In this document: positions 37,248-46,213 of the stretch, one piece after another | How the letters are laid out: every line of letters begins with the position of its first letter | Numbering within the stretch: position 1 is the first letter of the stretch | NCBI RefSeq assembly: GCF_019599145.1 | Contig: NZ_CP080647.1 | Coordinates: forward strand, 8,990,001 to 9,054,000 | DNA from: Streptomyces akebiae | Lineage (GTDB): Bacteria > Actinomycetota > Actinomycetes > Streptomycetales > Streptomycetaceae | Reading direction: 5' to 3' | DNA length: 64,000 bases | Made by a program: the position numbers and the translations under genes | The notes under the pieces: model-generated | What the model was told of the DNA's origin: nothing | What the model saw: the letters and a program-made list of their open reading frames with translations, nothing else | The model's database searches: none

Positions 37248-37289
37248 TTCGGTCACATCCGAACCCCGCGCCACCGAAGGAAAAGATCC

Positions 37290-38036
37290 ATGCCCGTCAC
37301 GTCGTCAGGGCCCGCACCGCCCAGACACAATGTGCTCGTCGTCGAGGACGACCCCAGCATCCGCACTCTGCTCACGTCCGCTCTGCACGCCGCCGGATAC
37401 GCGGTGAACACCGCCGACACCGGCCAGACGGCCATGTTCGAGGCGGGCCGCGGCCAGCCGGATCTGATCCTGCTGGACGTGGGTCTCCCGGATATCGACG
37501 GCTTCGCGGTGACTCGTCACCTGCGCGCGGAGGGCGTCTACACACCCGTGCTGTTCCTGACAGCCCGAACCGACGTCGAGGACCGCATCATCGGCCTCAG
37601 CTCCGGCGGGGACGACTACGTCACCAAGCCCTTCCATGTGCAGGAGGTACTGCTGCGCATCCGTGCCATCCTGCGGCGTAGTGACATGCCACCGGGCACC
37701 GGGGCCAGGCGGCCGCCCCTGCGGTACGCCGATCTGGTGCTGGACGAGCAGTCGCACGAGGTGTGGCGGGCGGGCCTGCCGATCCAGCTGTCGCCCACCG
37801 AGTTCCGGCTGCTGGTCTGTCTGCTGGCGCAGCCGGAACGTGTCGTGGGCAAGAAGGAGATTCTGTCCGAGGTCTGGCACTACGACTTCGCGGGAGACGC
37901 CCGCATCGTCGATACGTACGTCCGCAATCTGCGGCGCAAGATAGACCGGTTCGAGCCCCAGCTCATCCAGACGATCCGCGGTGTCGGCTACCGCCTGCGA
38001 GCCTCCCGCCCCGGATCGGGAACGGCGGCGCTGTGA
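37290..38036 (+). CDS. OmpR-family response regulator
   Basis: 248 residues. The receiver domain has acidic pair EDD, phospho-acceptor Asp in LILLDVGLPDIDG and Lys in DDYVTKPF. The winged-helix domain has LSPTEFRLLVCLL and RIVDTYVRNLRRKID. The first base set of its stop overlaps the GTG start of the following histidine kinase. It is a close paralogue of the regulator at 42862-43605. It likely controls the surrounding CotH/glycosyltransferase genes, though its partner kinase is truncated here. Confidence 0.93.
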   Translation: MPVTSSGPAPPRHNVLVVEDDPSIRTLLTSALHAAGYAVNTADTGQTAMFEAGRGQPDLILLDVGLPDIDGFAVTRHLRAEGVYTPVLFLTARTDVEDRIIGLSSGGDDYVTKPFHVQEVLLRIRAILRRSDMPPGTGARRPPLRYADLVLDEQSHEVWRAGLPIQLSPTEFRLLVCLLAQPERVVGKKEILSEVWHYDFAGDARIVDTYVRNLRRKIDRFEPQLIQTIRGVGYRLRASRPGSGTAAL

Positions 38037-39277
38037 GGCAGCGGCTGAGAAGGCTGAAACCGCGCTCTCTGCGGGCACGGCTGGTTCTCGGCGCCACTTC
38101 GCTGGCCACGTCGGCGGTTCTGCTCTGCCAGGCGGCGGGTCTCGCCTTGCTGCACACCTGGCTCACGGACCAGGTCGACGGTCGGCTCGGCCGGTTCCAG
38201 CCGGTGGCCCCACTCTCCCGGGACGTGGTTGACGGACGGACGACCGCAGGGGTGACCCCCGGGAACGACACCCTTCCCTCGGACTACCGGGTGTACTTCT
38301 ACGACAGTGACGGACACAGACTGGCCGGATCGCTGAGTGGTGACGGGGGCGGTGCCGGGCCACGGCTGCCCCGGTCGGAGTCGGCGCTCGGCCTGCGGTA
38401 CGGCCGACCCGCCACGGTCGCGGCGACAGACGGCGGCAGCACCTGGCGGGTGATCGCCCGGTCCGGCGCCGACGGCACCAGGGTCGTGGTGGCGCTGCCC
38501 CTGAAAGAGGTGGACGAGGCGACCGCCAGGATGCTGTGGTTCAGCCTCGCCGTGGGAGTGGCGGTCGCCGCCGGCGTCGTCCTCTTCGGCAGCCTCGTCG
38601 TGCGCGTGGGGCTGCGGCCACTGGTCGGGGTCGAGCGCACCGCCCGGCGCATCGCCGACGGCGAGTTGCAGCTGAGCGTTCCGGACCGGCATGTGGTCAC
38701 CGAGGTCGGCCACCTCAGCCGTGCCCTGAACACCATGCTCGACCGGCTGCGCACCGCGCTGCACCGGACCGAGGCGTCCGAGCAGCGGTTGCGCCACTTT
38801 CTGGCGGACGCCGGTCATGAACTGCGCACGCCTCTCACCTCCTTGCAGGGTTTCGCCGAACTCCTGGTACAGGAACCGGAGATGACTCCGCAGCGACGCC
38901 ACGAGGCGCAGCAGCTGATCGTGCGGAACGCGGAACGGATGAGCCGTCTCGTCGACAGCCTGTCCCAGCTGGCCAAGTTGGGGGACGTGCCCGCGACGCA
39001 GTGGCAGCGGGTCGACCTGTTGTCTCTGGCCGCGGACAGCATCGCCGCCGTCGCGGTGCAGTACCCCGATCGCGGCATCGGCTTGGGCGCCCTTGCCGAC
39101 ACCGAGGGTGATCCCGGTGAAACCGAGTTGGATGTCGTCGATGCCCTCGGTGATCCGCATCAGGTGGGAGCGCTTCCGGCCATTGATCTGACTCTCCGTC
39201 AGTTCTCGGTATCCTCCCCCCACCCCCACAGGTGGGGCGGCAACAGTGAGGCCGCGGCCCTGGATCAGGGCCTGTGA
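38033..39277 (+). CDS. Sensor histidine kinase lacking its ATPase domain
   Basis: 414 residues starting at GTG 38033, coupled to the regulator stop. Two membrane helices (about 18-40 and 168-190) flank an external sensor region, followed by HAMP and the DHp helix with His262 (FLADAGHELRTPLTSLQGF). At GDPHQ, where the HATPase N-box should begin, the sequence turns into LPAIDLTLRQFSVSSPHPHR and stops. The catalytic domain is missing, about 100-130 residues compared with the paralogue at 43602. It could still be phosphorylated in trans or act as a phosphatase, but truncation by deletion is simplest. Confidence 0.85.
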   Translation: MRQRLRRLKPRSLRARLVLGATSLATSAVLLCQAAGLALLHTWLTDQVDGRLGRFQPVAPLSRDVVDGRTTAGVTPGNDTLPSDYRVYFYDSDGHRLAGSLSGDGGGAGPRLPRSESALGLRYGRPATVAATDGGSTWRVIARSGADGTRVVVALPLKEVDEATARMLWFSLAVGVAVAAGVVLFGSLVVRVGLRPLVGVERTARRIADGELQLSVPDRHVVTEVGHLSRALNTMLDRLRTALHRTEASEQRLRHFLADAGHELRTPLTSLQGFAELLVQEPEMTPQRRHEAQQLIVRNAERMSRLVDSLSQLAKLGDVPATQWQRVDLLSLAADSIAAVAVQYPDRGIGLGALADTEGDPGETELDVVDALGDPHQVGALPAIDLTLRQFSVSSPHPHRWGGNSEAAALDQGL

Positions 39278-39313
39278 GCCGCAGTCTGCCGTCCCCTCAT
39301 GCCTGAGGAAGCC

Positions 39314-40603
39314 ATGACTCCCACCCCCCACCTCACCGAACCCGCCGCCCGCACGGAGCGGCCGGCCCCGTTCCAGCCGGCCGACCGTTCGCTTCTCCCG
39401 GACACCGGTACCGCGACGGTGGACATCGTCGTGCCGGTCCACAACGAGGAACGCGCCCTGCCCGGGTGCCTGCGCACCCTCCACGCGCGTCTGTCCGAAG
39501 GGTTCCCGTTCCCCTGGCGGATCACGGTCGCCGACAACGCCAGCACCGACGAGACGTTCGCCACCGCCCGCCGCCTCGCCGACGAACTGCCCGGGGTAGG
39601 CGTCGTCCACCTGGACCGCAAAGGTCGTGGGCTGGCCCTGCGCACCGTATGGGGGGCCAGTGACGCGGACATCGTGGCGTACATGGACGTGGACCTGTCC
39701 ACCGGCCTCGACGGGCTGCTCCCGCTGGTCGCGCCCCTGGCCAGCGGGCACTCGGACCTCGCGATCGGCTCCCGGCTGGCTCCCGGCGCGCGTACGGTGC
39801 GCGGGCCGCGGCGCGAGTTCATCTCCCGTTGCTACAACGGCATCATCCGACTCACCCACGGCGTCCGCTTCACCGACGCCCAGTGCGGGTTCAAGGCGGC
39901 CCGCACCGAGGTGCTCCGGCCGCTGCTGCAGGTGACCCGCGACGACGCGTGGTTCTTCGACACCGAACTGCTCCTGCTCGCCGAGCACAACGGACTGCGC
40001 GTCCACGAAGTGCCGGTCGACTGGGTGGAGGACGTCGACACCCGGGTGGACGTGGTGAGCACCGCCGCGGACGACCTGCGGGGCCTGTGGCGCATCGCGC
40101 GCCTCAAGGCCTCCGGCGGTGCCCGGGTCGCCGTGCGACCGCGCCCCGCACCGGCCGCGGAGCACCCCGACGCCGTCCTCGCACCCGCCACGCGACGTGG
40201 CGTGCTGTCGTGGGAGGTCGGCTGCTTCATCGCGATCGGCGTCGTCTCCACGGCCGGGCAGGCCCTGCTGTACTGGCTGTTGCGCGGCTGGTGGACTCCC
40301 GCAGTCGCCAACCTGGTCTCGCTGTTCGTCCTCACCGTCCTCAACACCGAGGCGAACCGGCGCCTCACCTTCCGGCACTCCACCACCCCGCCCGCCCGTG
40401 CCCACTTCGGCGCGGGGGGCCTGTTCGTCCTCGGCTACCTGGTCACCTCCGGGGCGGTGCTGTGGTTCAAGTGGCTCCATCCCGGCGCCTCACCGGCCGC
40501 CGAGACCGCAGTCCTCGCCGCGGCGTCCGTGGCCGTCACCGGCGTGCGCTTCGCCGTCCTGCGCCTGGCCGTCTTCGTCGGCCCCCGCGGCCGTACCAGC
40601 TGA
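39314..40603 (+). CDS. GT2 dolichol-phosphate-mannose-synthase-like glycosyltransferase with GtrA domain
   Basis: 429 residues. The N-terminal GT-A domain (VDIVVPVHNEERALPGCL, DNASTDETF, metal-binding MDVDLSTG, GSRLAPGARTVRGPRREF) resembles DPM1 and polyprenyl-phosphate sugar transferases. The C-terminal GtrA-like domain has about four membrane helices (about residues 300-425). It should make a polyprenyl-phosphate sugar that the GT39 enzyme encoded next uses outside the membrane. ATG 39314 is preferred because GAGGAAG precedes it; ATG 39299 is in frame. Confidence 0.9.
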   Translation: MTPTPHLTEPAARTERPAPFQPADRSLLPDTGTATVDIVVPVHNEERALPGCLRTLHARLSEGFPFPWRITVADNASTDETFATARRLADELPGVGVVHLDRKGRGLALRTVWGASDADIVAYMDVDLSTGLDGLLPLVAPLASGHSDLAIGSRLAPGARTVRGPRREFISRCYNGIIRLTHGVRFTDAQCGFKAARTEVLRPLLQVTRDDAWFFDTELLLLAEHNGLRVHEVPVDWVEDVDTRVDVVSTAADDLRGLWRIARLKASGGARVAVRPRPAPAAEHPDAVLAPATRRGVLSWEVGCFIAIGVVSTAGQALLYWLLRGWWTPAVANLVSLFVLTVLNTEANRRLTFRHSTTPPARAHFGAGGLFVLGYLVTSGAVLWFKWLHPGASPAAETAVLAAASVAVTGVRFAVLRLAVFVGPRGRTS

Positions 40604-40620
40604 CGAGAGCGAATCCAGAC

Positions 40621-42822
40621 ATGAGCAACGACACGCACATCACCTCCGTGCCGGCTCCTCCGGCGGCCGCCGGGAGGCGCACGTCCGCCCGATCGCTGCC
40701 CATCTGGGCGGCGCCCGCGGCACTCGCAGCCATCACGGCGCTCGCCGCAGTCCTGTACGGATGGGCGCTGGGTTCCCTGGGGTGGGGCAACAGCTACTAC
40801 TCGGCGGCCGTGAAGTCGATGGGACAGAGCTGGACGAACTTCCTGTTCGGTTCCTTCGACCCGGCCGGTGTGGTCACGGTCGACAAGCCGCCGGCCGCGC
40901 TGTGGCCGCAGGTGATCAGCAGCAAGATCTTCGGGATGCACGGGTGGGCGCTGATCCTGCCGCAGGTGCTCGAAGGAGCGGCCGCGGTGCTGGTGCTGCA
41001 CCGCACCGTGCGCCGCTGGGCGGGGGAGGGCGCGGCGCTGGTCGCCGCACTGGTCCTGACCCTCACGCCCATCACCGTGGCCATCAACCGGGACAACAAC
41101 CCCGACACCCTGCTGGTCCTGCTGCTGGTGTCCGCGGCGTACGCGCTCACCCGCGCGCTGCAGGCGCGGGGCGGGGCCCCGGCCTGGTGGCTGTGCGCAA
41201 GCGGCTTCCTGATCGGGTGCGGATTCCTCACCAAAATGCTCGCCGCCTGGATGGTCATCCCCGCGTTCGCCCTCGCCTGGCTCGTGGGAGGAAGCGGCCC
41301 CTGGATACCGCGAGTACGGCGTCTGCTGGGCGCGGGAGCCATCCTGGCGGTGTCCTCCTTGTGGTGGGTCGCCCTCGTTGCCCTGTGGCCTGGTGACCGC
41401 CCGTACATCGGCGGCAGCGAGGACGGCTCGGCCTGGGACCTGGTGATCGGCTACAACGGGCTGGGGCGGGTCTTCGGCTCCAGTGGCGGAGCGCCCCAGG
41501 GCATGGGGGGCGGAGGCGGCGGGTTCGGCGGCGAGTCCGGCCTGACCCGTATGTTCGACACACAGGTGGGCGGTCAGATCAGCTGGCTGCTGCCTTTGTG
41601 CGCCGTGGCCATGGCCGTCGCCGTCGCCGTGGCGGTCCTGCACCGACGCGGGAAGTTGCCCGCCTCCGCCCTGCTGCCGGCCTCCGGCTGGCTGCTGTGG
41701 GGAACCTGGCTGGTGGTCTGCGCCGCCGTGTACTCGACGCAGAAGGGCATCTTCCACCCCTACTACACCACCCAACTCGCGCCCGCCATCGGCGCTCTGT
41801 GCGGCGGGCTGACGGCCGGGCTGGTGCGCGTGCACCGTGCGGGCCTGCGCTGGGCGCCCCTGGTCGGCGTGGCCGGGGTCGCGGTGAGCGTGATCTGGGC
41901 GGTGGTGCTGATCCGCCGTGAACCCGACTGGAACGGCTGGCTGGTGTGGCCGGTGCTGCTCGTGGGCTGCGCCGCCGTCGTCCTGCTGGTGCTCTCTCGA
42001 CGGCAGGGCCGGTGGCCGACGGTTGCCGTGGGCGCGGCCGTGGCGTCGGTCCTGGTGGCTCCGGGAGCCTGGGCGGTGAGCGTGCCCGGTTCCACCAGCA
42101 TGGGCGGCTCCAACCCGACGGCCGGTCCGCAGACGCTCGGCTTCGGCGGAGGCGGCGGCATGCCCCGGCCGAGTGGGAACGGCGGAGGACTTCCGTCGGG
42201 AATGCCCTCCGGGATGCCGTCGGGAATTCCGGGCCTCCCCGGCGGTGACGGGCCCTCAGGCCAGTCCGATGAACCCTCGTCCGGCGGGATGCCTTCAGGA
42301 ATGCCCTCCGGAATGCCTTCCGGCATGCCCGCGGGGGGAGCGAACGGCATGCCCGACGGCGGCTCGGGAAGTGCCCCGGGCGGGCGCGGCGGTCTCGGCG
42401 GCGGGGAACTCACCGCCGACCAGCGCAAGATCCTCACGTACGCGGTCGAGCACGCACCCGAGGCACGCATCAAGCTCGCCGTCGAGGGGGGCGCCCTGTC
42501 CGCCAGCGCCTTCATCCTGGGCACCGACGAGACCGTCATCGGCACGGGCGGCTTCACGAACAGCGACAACGCGCCGTCGGTGGCCCAGCTGAAGGAGTGG
42601 ACCAAGAACGGCGAACTACGCTACATCCTGGGCTCCGACACCAACGGCGGCGGCCGGCCGATGGTGTCCGGGGGATACGCAGCGCAGCGCTCCGACTGGA
42701 TCGCCGGCAACTGCACGAAGGTCGCGGCGTCGGCGTACGGCGCCACGTCCTCCCAGGCGGACGACGGCGGTGCGACGGGATTCGGGGGAGGCGACGTGCT
42801 CTACGACTGCGCCACCAAGTGA
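40621..42822 (+). CDS. GT39/PMT-family glycosyltransferase, multi-spanning membrane protein
   Basis: 733 residues, resembling the YkcB/ArnT-type polyprenyl-phosphate-dependent sugar transferases. About ten membrane helices follow an N-terminal loop with NSYYSAAVKSM and VTVDKPPAALW. An external loop is Gly/Met-rich (APQGMGGGGGGFGG). After the last helix a Met-Pro-Ser-Gly repeat tract (about residues 505-590, PSGMPSGMPSG copies) leads to a soluble C-terminal domain (ELTADQRKILTYAVEH to the end). Its donor likely comes from the GT2 enzyme just upstream, 17 bases away. Acceptor unknown; surface glycoprotein or polymer is possible. Confidence 0.9.
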   Translation: MSNDTHITSVPAPPAAAGRRTSARSLPIWAAPAALAAITALAAVLYGWALGSLGWGNSYYSAAVKSMGQSWTNFLFGSFDPAGVVTVDKPPAALWPQVISSKIFGMHGWALILPQVLEGAAAVLVLHRTVRRWAGEGAALVAALVLTLTPITVAINRDNNPDTLLVLLLVSAAYALTRALQARGGAPAWWLCASGFLIGCGFLTKMLAAWMVIPAFALAWLVGGSGPWIPRVRRLLGAGAILAVSSLWWVALVALWPGDRPYIGGSEDGSAWDLVIGYNGLGRVFGSSGGAPQGMGGGGGGFGGESGLTRMFDTQVGGQISWLLPLCAVAMAVAVAVAVLHRRGKLPASALLPASGWLLWGTWLVVCAAVYSTQKGIFHPYYTTQLAPAIGALCGGLTAGLVRVHRAGLRWAPLVGVAGVAVSVIWAVVLIRREPDWNGWLVWPVLLVGCAAVVLLVLSRRQGRWPTVAVGAAVASVLVAPGAWAVSVPGSTSMGGSNPTAGPQTLGFGGGGGMPRPSGNGGGLPSGMPSGMPSGIPGLPGGDGPSGQSDEPSSGGMPSGMPSGMPSGMPAGGANGMPDGGSGSAPGGRGGLGGGELTADQRKILTYAVEHAPEARIKLAVEGGALSASAFILGTDETVIGTGGFTNSDNAPSVAQLKEWTKNGELRYILGSDTNGGGRPMVSGGYAAQRSDWIAGNCTKVAASAYGATSSQADDGGATGFGGGDVLYDCATK

Positions 42823-42861
42823 ACGACGGCCTCCGGACGGCAGAACGGACCAGCAGACGTC

Positions 42862-43605
42862 ATGACCGAGCAGCCCGCAGCGGCGGCGCCGCGACATCGG
42901 CTCCTCGTGGTCGAGGACGAGCCCAGCATCCGCACCCTGCTGGAGGCGACGCTCCGTCTGACCGGATACGAGGTGAGCAGCACCGACACCGGACAGTCCG
43001 CCCTCCTGGAGGTCGAACGCCTGGATCCGCACCTGGTGCTGCTCGACGTGATGCTGCCCGACCTGGACGGCTTCGAGGTGACCCGCAGGCTGCGGGCGGC
43101 GGGCAACGACTGTCCGATCCTGTTCCTGACCGCCCGCACCGGCACCGACGACCGCATCAGCGGCCTGCGCGTCGGCGGAGACGACTATGTCTCCAAACCA
43201 TTCAGCATCGAGGAGGTGCTGCTGCGCATCGAGGCCATCCTGCGCCGGACGGCGCCGTCCGGCGCCGTGCGGACCTCGCTGAGCGTCCTGAGCTACGCGG
43301 ACCTGGAACTTGACGAGGGCGCCCACGAGGTACACCGCGCGGGCCAGTACGTCGCACTGTCACCGACCGAGTTCAAGCTCCTGGCCTACCTCCTGGTGAA
43401 CGCGGGCCAGGTGGTGACCAAGGCCCAGATCCTCGACCACGTCTGGAGCTACGACTTCGCCGGTGACGCGCGGATCATCGAGACATACGTGCGCTACCTG
43501 CGCAAGAAGATCGACTGCTTCGATCCACCGCTCATCCAGACCGTGCGCGGTGTCGGCTACAGCCTGCGCCTTCCCCGCGACCACGCAGGGACGCCGGATC
43601 AGTGA
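42862..43605 (+). CDS. OmpR-family response regulator
   Basis: 247 residues. Receiver with EDE acidic pair, phospho-acceptor in LVLLDVMLPDLDG and DDYVSKPF; winged-helix part with LSPTEFKLLAYLLVNAG and RIIETYVRYLRKKID. Very similar in layout to the regulator at 37290, so the two systems arose by duplication. Its stop overlaps the GTG start of the next kinase gene. It follows the GT39 gene by 39 bases and may be in the same transcript. Confidence 0.94.
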   Translation: MTEQPAAAAPRHRLLVVEDEPSIRTLLEATLRLTGYEVSSTDTGQSALLEVERLDPHLVLLDVMLPDLDGFEVTRRLRAAGNDCPILFLTARTGTDDRISGLRVGGDDYVSKPFSIEEVLLRIEAILRRTAPSGAVRTSLSVLSYADLELDEGAHEVHRAGQYVALSPTEFKLLAYLLVNAGQVVTKAQILDHVWSYDFAGDARIIETYVRYLRKKIDCFDPPLIQTVRGVGYSLRLPRDHAGTPDQ

Positions 43606-45140
43606 CCCACCTCCTGCCCCGGCCGCCCAGATCGTTGAGACGACGCCTCGTCCTCGGTGTCACCGTCCTCGCCACCGCGGCGGTCCTGGCCTCCCAGGCC
43701 ATCGGTTACGTAGTGCTTCGATCCTTTCTGCTGGACCGTGTCGACGAGCAACTCGTTGCGTTCCACCCACCGGCACCGGCCTTCCACGACGCCCTCGACG
43801 GCACACTCCCGGTGCCGGAGGGCCGCCCGGACATGCTGCCCTCGGACTTCCACGTCTACTTCTACGATGCCTACGGGCGCCGTCTGAACGACTCCCTCGG
43901 CTCCGAGGGAAAGCCGGGACCTCAGCTGGCCGATGACGCGCGGGACCTCGGTCTGCGGGACGGGCATCCGGAAACCGTGCGTGCCACGAGCGGCGACGGA
44001 CGCTGGAGAGTGATGCTCAACCCCGGCCCGGAAGGGATGAGCGCGGTGGTCGCCCTGCCGCTCGACACCGTCGACGGAGCCGCCTCGAAGATCCTCTGGC
44101 TGAACGCAGTCCTTCTCGCCGTCACGATCGTCGCCCTGCTCGCCCTGGGCCGGTGGGTGGTCCGGCTGGGCCTGATGCCCTTGACCAGAATGGAAGGCAC
44201 CGCACAGGACATCACCGGGGGCCGGCTCGACCTGCGGTTGCCCGACACCGATCCGCGCACCGAGATCGGACGGCTCGGCCGGGTCCTGAACTCCATGCTC
44301 GACCGGCTCCAGAAGGCGCTGCTGGCCCGCGAGGCCTCCGAGGCCCGGCTGCGTCGGTTCGTCGCCGACGCAGGGCACGAACTGCGCACCCCGCTCACCG
44401 CCATCCAGGGCTACGCCCAGCTCGCACTGCGCCCGGAGCGACGCCCGGCGCGGGAACTGCAGGAGGCCAACCGGTTCATCGCGCAGAACGCGGAGCGCAT
44501 GAGCCTGCTCGTCGACGACCTCCAGCTGCTGGCCACCTTGGACAAGGAGCCCTCCTACCGGAGGGAACGGGTCGACCTGCTGGCCCTGGCGGCGGACGCC
44601 GTCAGCGCGACCGCCGTCCACAGCGCGTCCCACCCCATTGACCTCGGCCCGCCGCACACCCCGGCCGATCCCACCGGAGCCGAAGAACTCGACGTCGCGG
44701 AGACCGTCGGCGACCCGCACAGGTTGCGGCAGATCCTCGAGAACCTGCTCTCCAACGCCCGTATCCACACCCCGCTGGGCACCCGCGTCCACGTCCGTGT
44801 CGGCACGACCGAGGCGGGTCCCGGAACCGGAGGCACGGACCGACGCGGACGCTTCGCCGCTTCACCGCCCCTGCCGGAGCGCCTGCCGATCAGCGTGATC
44901 GAGGTGGCGGACGAAGGGCCGGGCCTCCAACCCGTCGACGCCGAGCTCGTCTTCGAGCGCTTCTACCGCGCAGACCCCGCCCGCTCCCGCCTCCACGGCG
45001 GCAGCGGCCTCGGCCTCGCCATCGCCGCGACCATCGCCGAGGGCCACGGCGGCCGCCTCGAACTCGACACGGCCCCCGGCCGCGGCTGCACCTTCCGCCT
45101 GGTCCTGCCCGCAGCCGACTCCGGTCAGGTACCCCGCTGA
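43602..45140 (+). CDS. Sensor histidine kinase
   Basis: 512 residues, coupled by GTGA overlap to the regulator. Two membrane helices (about 18-40 and 170-190), an external domain, HAMP, DHp His in FVADAGHELRTPLTAIQGY, and a complete HATPase domain (HRLRQILENLLSNARIHTP N-box; EVADEGPGL; GGSGLGLAIAATIAEGHGG). It has all the catalytic parts absent from the paralogue at 38033. It probably senses an envelope signal for the glycosyltransferase/CotH locus. Confidence 0.94.
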   Translation: MTHLLPRPPRSLRRRLVLGVTVLATAAVLASQAIGYVVLRSFLLDRVDEQLVAFHPPAPAFHDALDGTLPVPEGRPDMLPSDFHVYFYDAYGRRLNDSLGSEGKPGPQLADDARDLGLRDGHPETVRATSGDGRWRVMLNPGPEGMSAVVALPLDTVDGAASKILWLNAVLLAVTIVALLALGRWVVRLGLMPLTRMEGTAQDITGGRLDLRLPDTDPRTEIGRLGRVLNSMLDRLQKALLAREASEARLRRFVADAGHELRTPLTAIQGYAQLALRPERRPARELQEANRFIAQNAERMSLLVDDLQLLATLDKEPSYRRERVDLLALAADAVSATAVHSASHPIDLGPPHTPADPTGAEELDVAETVGDPHRLRQILENLLSNARIHTPLGTRVHVRVGTTEAGPGTGGTDRRGRFAASPPLPERLPISVIEVADEGPGLQPVDAELVFERFYRADPARSRLHGGSGLGLAIAATIAEGHGGRLELDTAPGRGCTFRLVLPAADSGQVPR

Positions 45141-45297
45141 TCGCGCGTACGGGGTGCGGCCATCCGGGACTGACAACGACGGCGGCTCCCCGACACGCAG
45201 GGAGGGGATCGGGAGGATGATCCGCAGTCCATGCGGCCGGGAAGCGTCACTAGCTGAGCACGGACCAGCGCATCGGTCAGCCTTTCGCAGGAGGTGC

Positions 45298-45903
45298 TCA
45301 GGCGATGACGAAGCTGGGGTGCAACAGTCCGGCGGGGTCGTACTTACGGGCCAGTCGCAGCAATCGGTCACGACGCTCGGCGTCGAACAGTTCTGCGGCG
45401 GCGCGTTGGTCGGGTCGTCCGAGAGTGAAGTTCGGAGAGCTGCCTACGGCGGTCCCCGACCAGCAGGCCAACAGTTCATCCTGTAGCGCCCGCGCACGTG
45501 CCGCGTTCGACTTGGTTGTCGGGGATACCACACACAGCAGGTACATGGCCTCGCGGTGGCTGACTGCGTTCGGCACCCTCGGCTCGCTGGACAGCGCCCC
45601 ACCGAGATGACGAACCGAAATGATGGAGCGAACCGACCGGCCCGGCGCCGACACGGCGATGGCGTCGTGGAGGCGTTCCTCGTCGATCGCCCGCAACAAG
45701 ACGTTGTCGGCGACATACGCATGCGGCTGATCCGGTTCGCTGAAGACGGTGTCGGACCGTCGGTACGGGATCTCCTGCACACCGTCGTACGCAGGTTTCA
45801 ACGCCCGCAACGGGGCCACCAATTCGTCTGCCTCCGCAGCCGAACCCAGGTAGGCGAGCTGGACATGGGCCATGTGCCGCTCAGAAACCTCAAGCGTGGT
45901 CAC
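45298..45903 (-). pseudogene. C-terminal half of a berberine-bridge-type FAD-linked oxidase
   Basis: About 200 residues match only the substrate-binding and C-terminal part of the FAD-linked oxidase family (HVQLAYLGSAAEADEL, DPAGLLHPSF at the end, the BBE motif being NWYRFN/KYDPAGLF-like). The N-terminal FAD-binding domain is absent, and the upstream sequence belongs to another gene relic. Without the flavin domain it cannot be an active oxidase. GTG at 45903 could start a small protein. Confidence 0.75.
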
Positions 45904-45970
45904 TGATCGTCGGTGAATCCCGCTTTGGTGGCGACGTCGGTGAAGGCTGCGGCGATGTAGGCGATGCAAC

Positions 45971-46213
45971 GACGAAGGCGGAGCCACCGTCGACGAAGGC
46001 GGCCGCGGCCTGCTCCTGGTCGCCCAGCTCGCCGAGCGCTCGGGCGCACGGCACGGCGGTGAGGGCAAGGTCATCTGGGCCGAACAGGCCCTCCCGGACA
46101 GAGGCAGCTCCGAACTCAGACCCGTGACAGCGGACTTGAGGCCGTGGAGAGACGAGATCACCGGGGCCGGCTCAGGGCTCGCGGAGCACGCTCAGTCGAT
46201 GGGGGCGGACTGA
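45971..46213 (+). pseudogene. 3' fragment of an anti-sigma-type ATP-binding (HATPase) protein
   Basis: In one frame it reads DEGGRGLLLVAQLAERSGAR then GKVIWAEQALP, the typical C-terminal end of RsbW-like ATP-binding proteins that abound in Streptomyces. No N-terminal part with the N-box exists upstream, so it is a fragment. It overlaps the 3' end of the AraC gene at 46192 on the other strand by 22 bases. Confidence 0.7.

Noticed and set aside
37988..40480. 830-codon minus-strand frame across the kinase and glycosyltransferase genes
   Set aside because: Antisense to clearly conserved proteins; low-complexity Gly/His/Arg composition.
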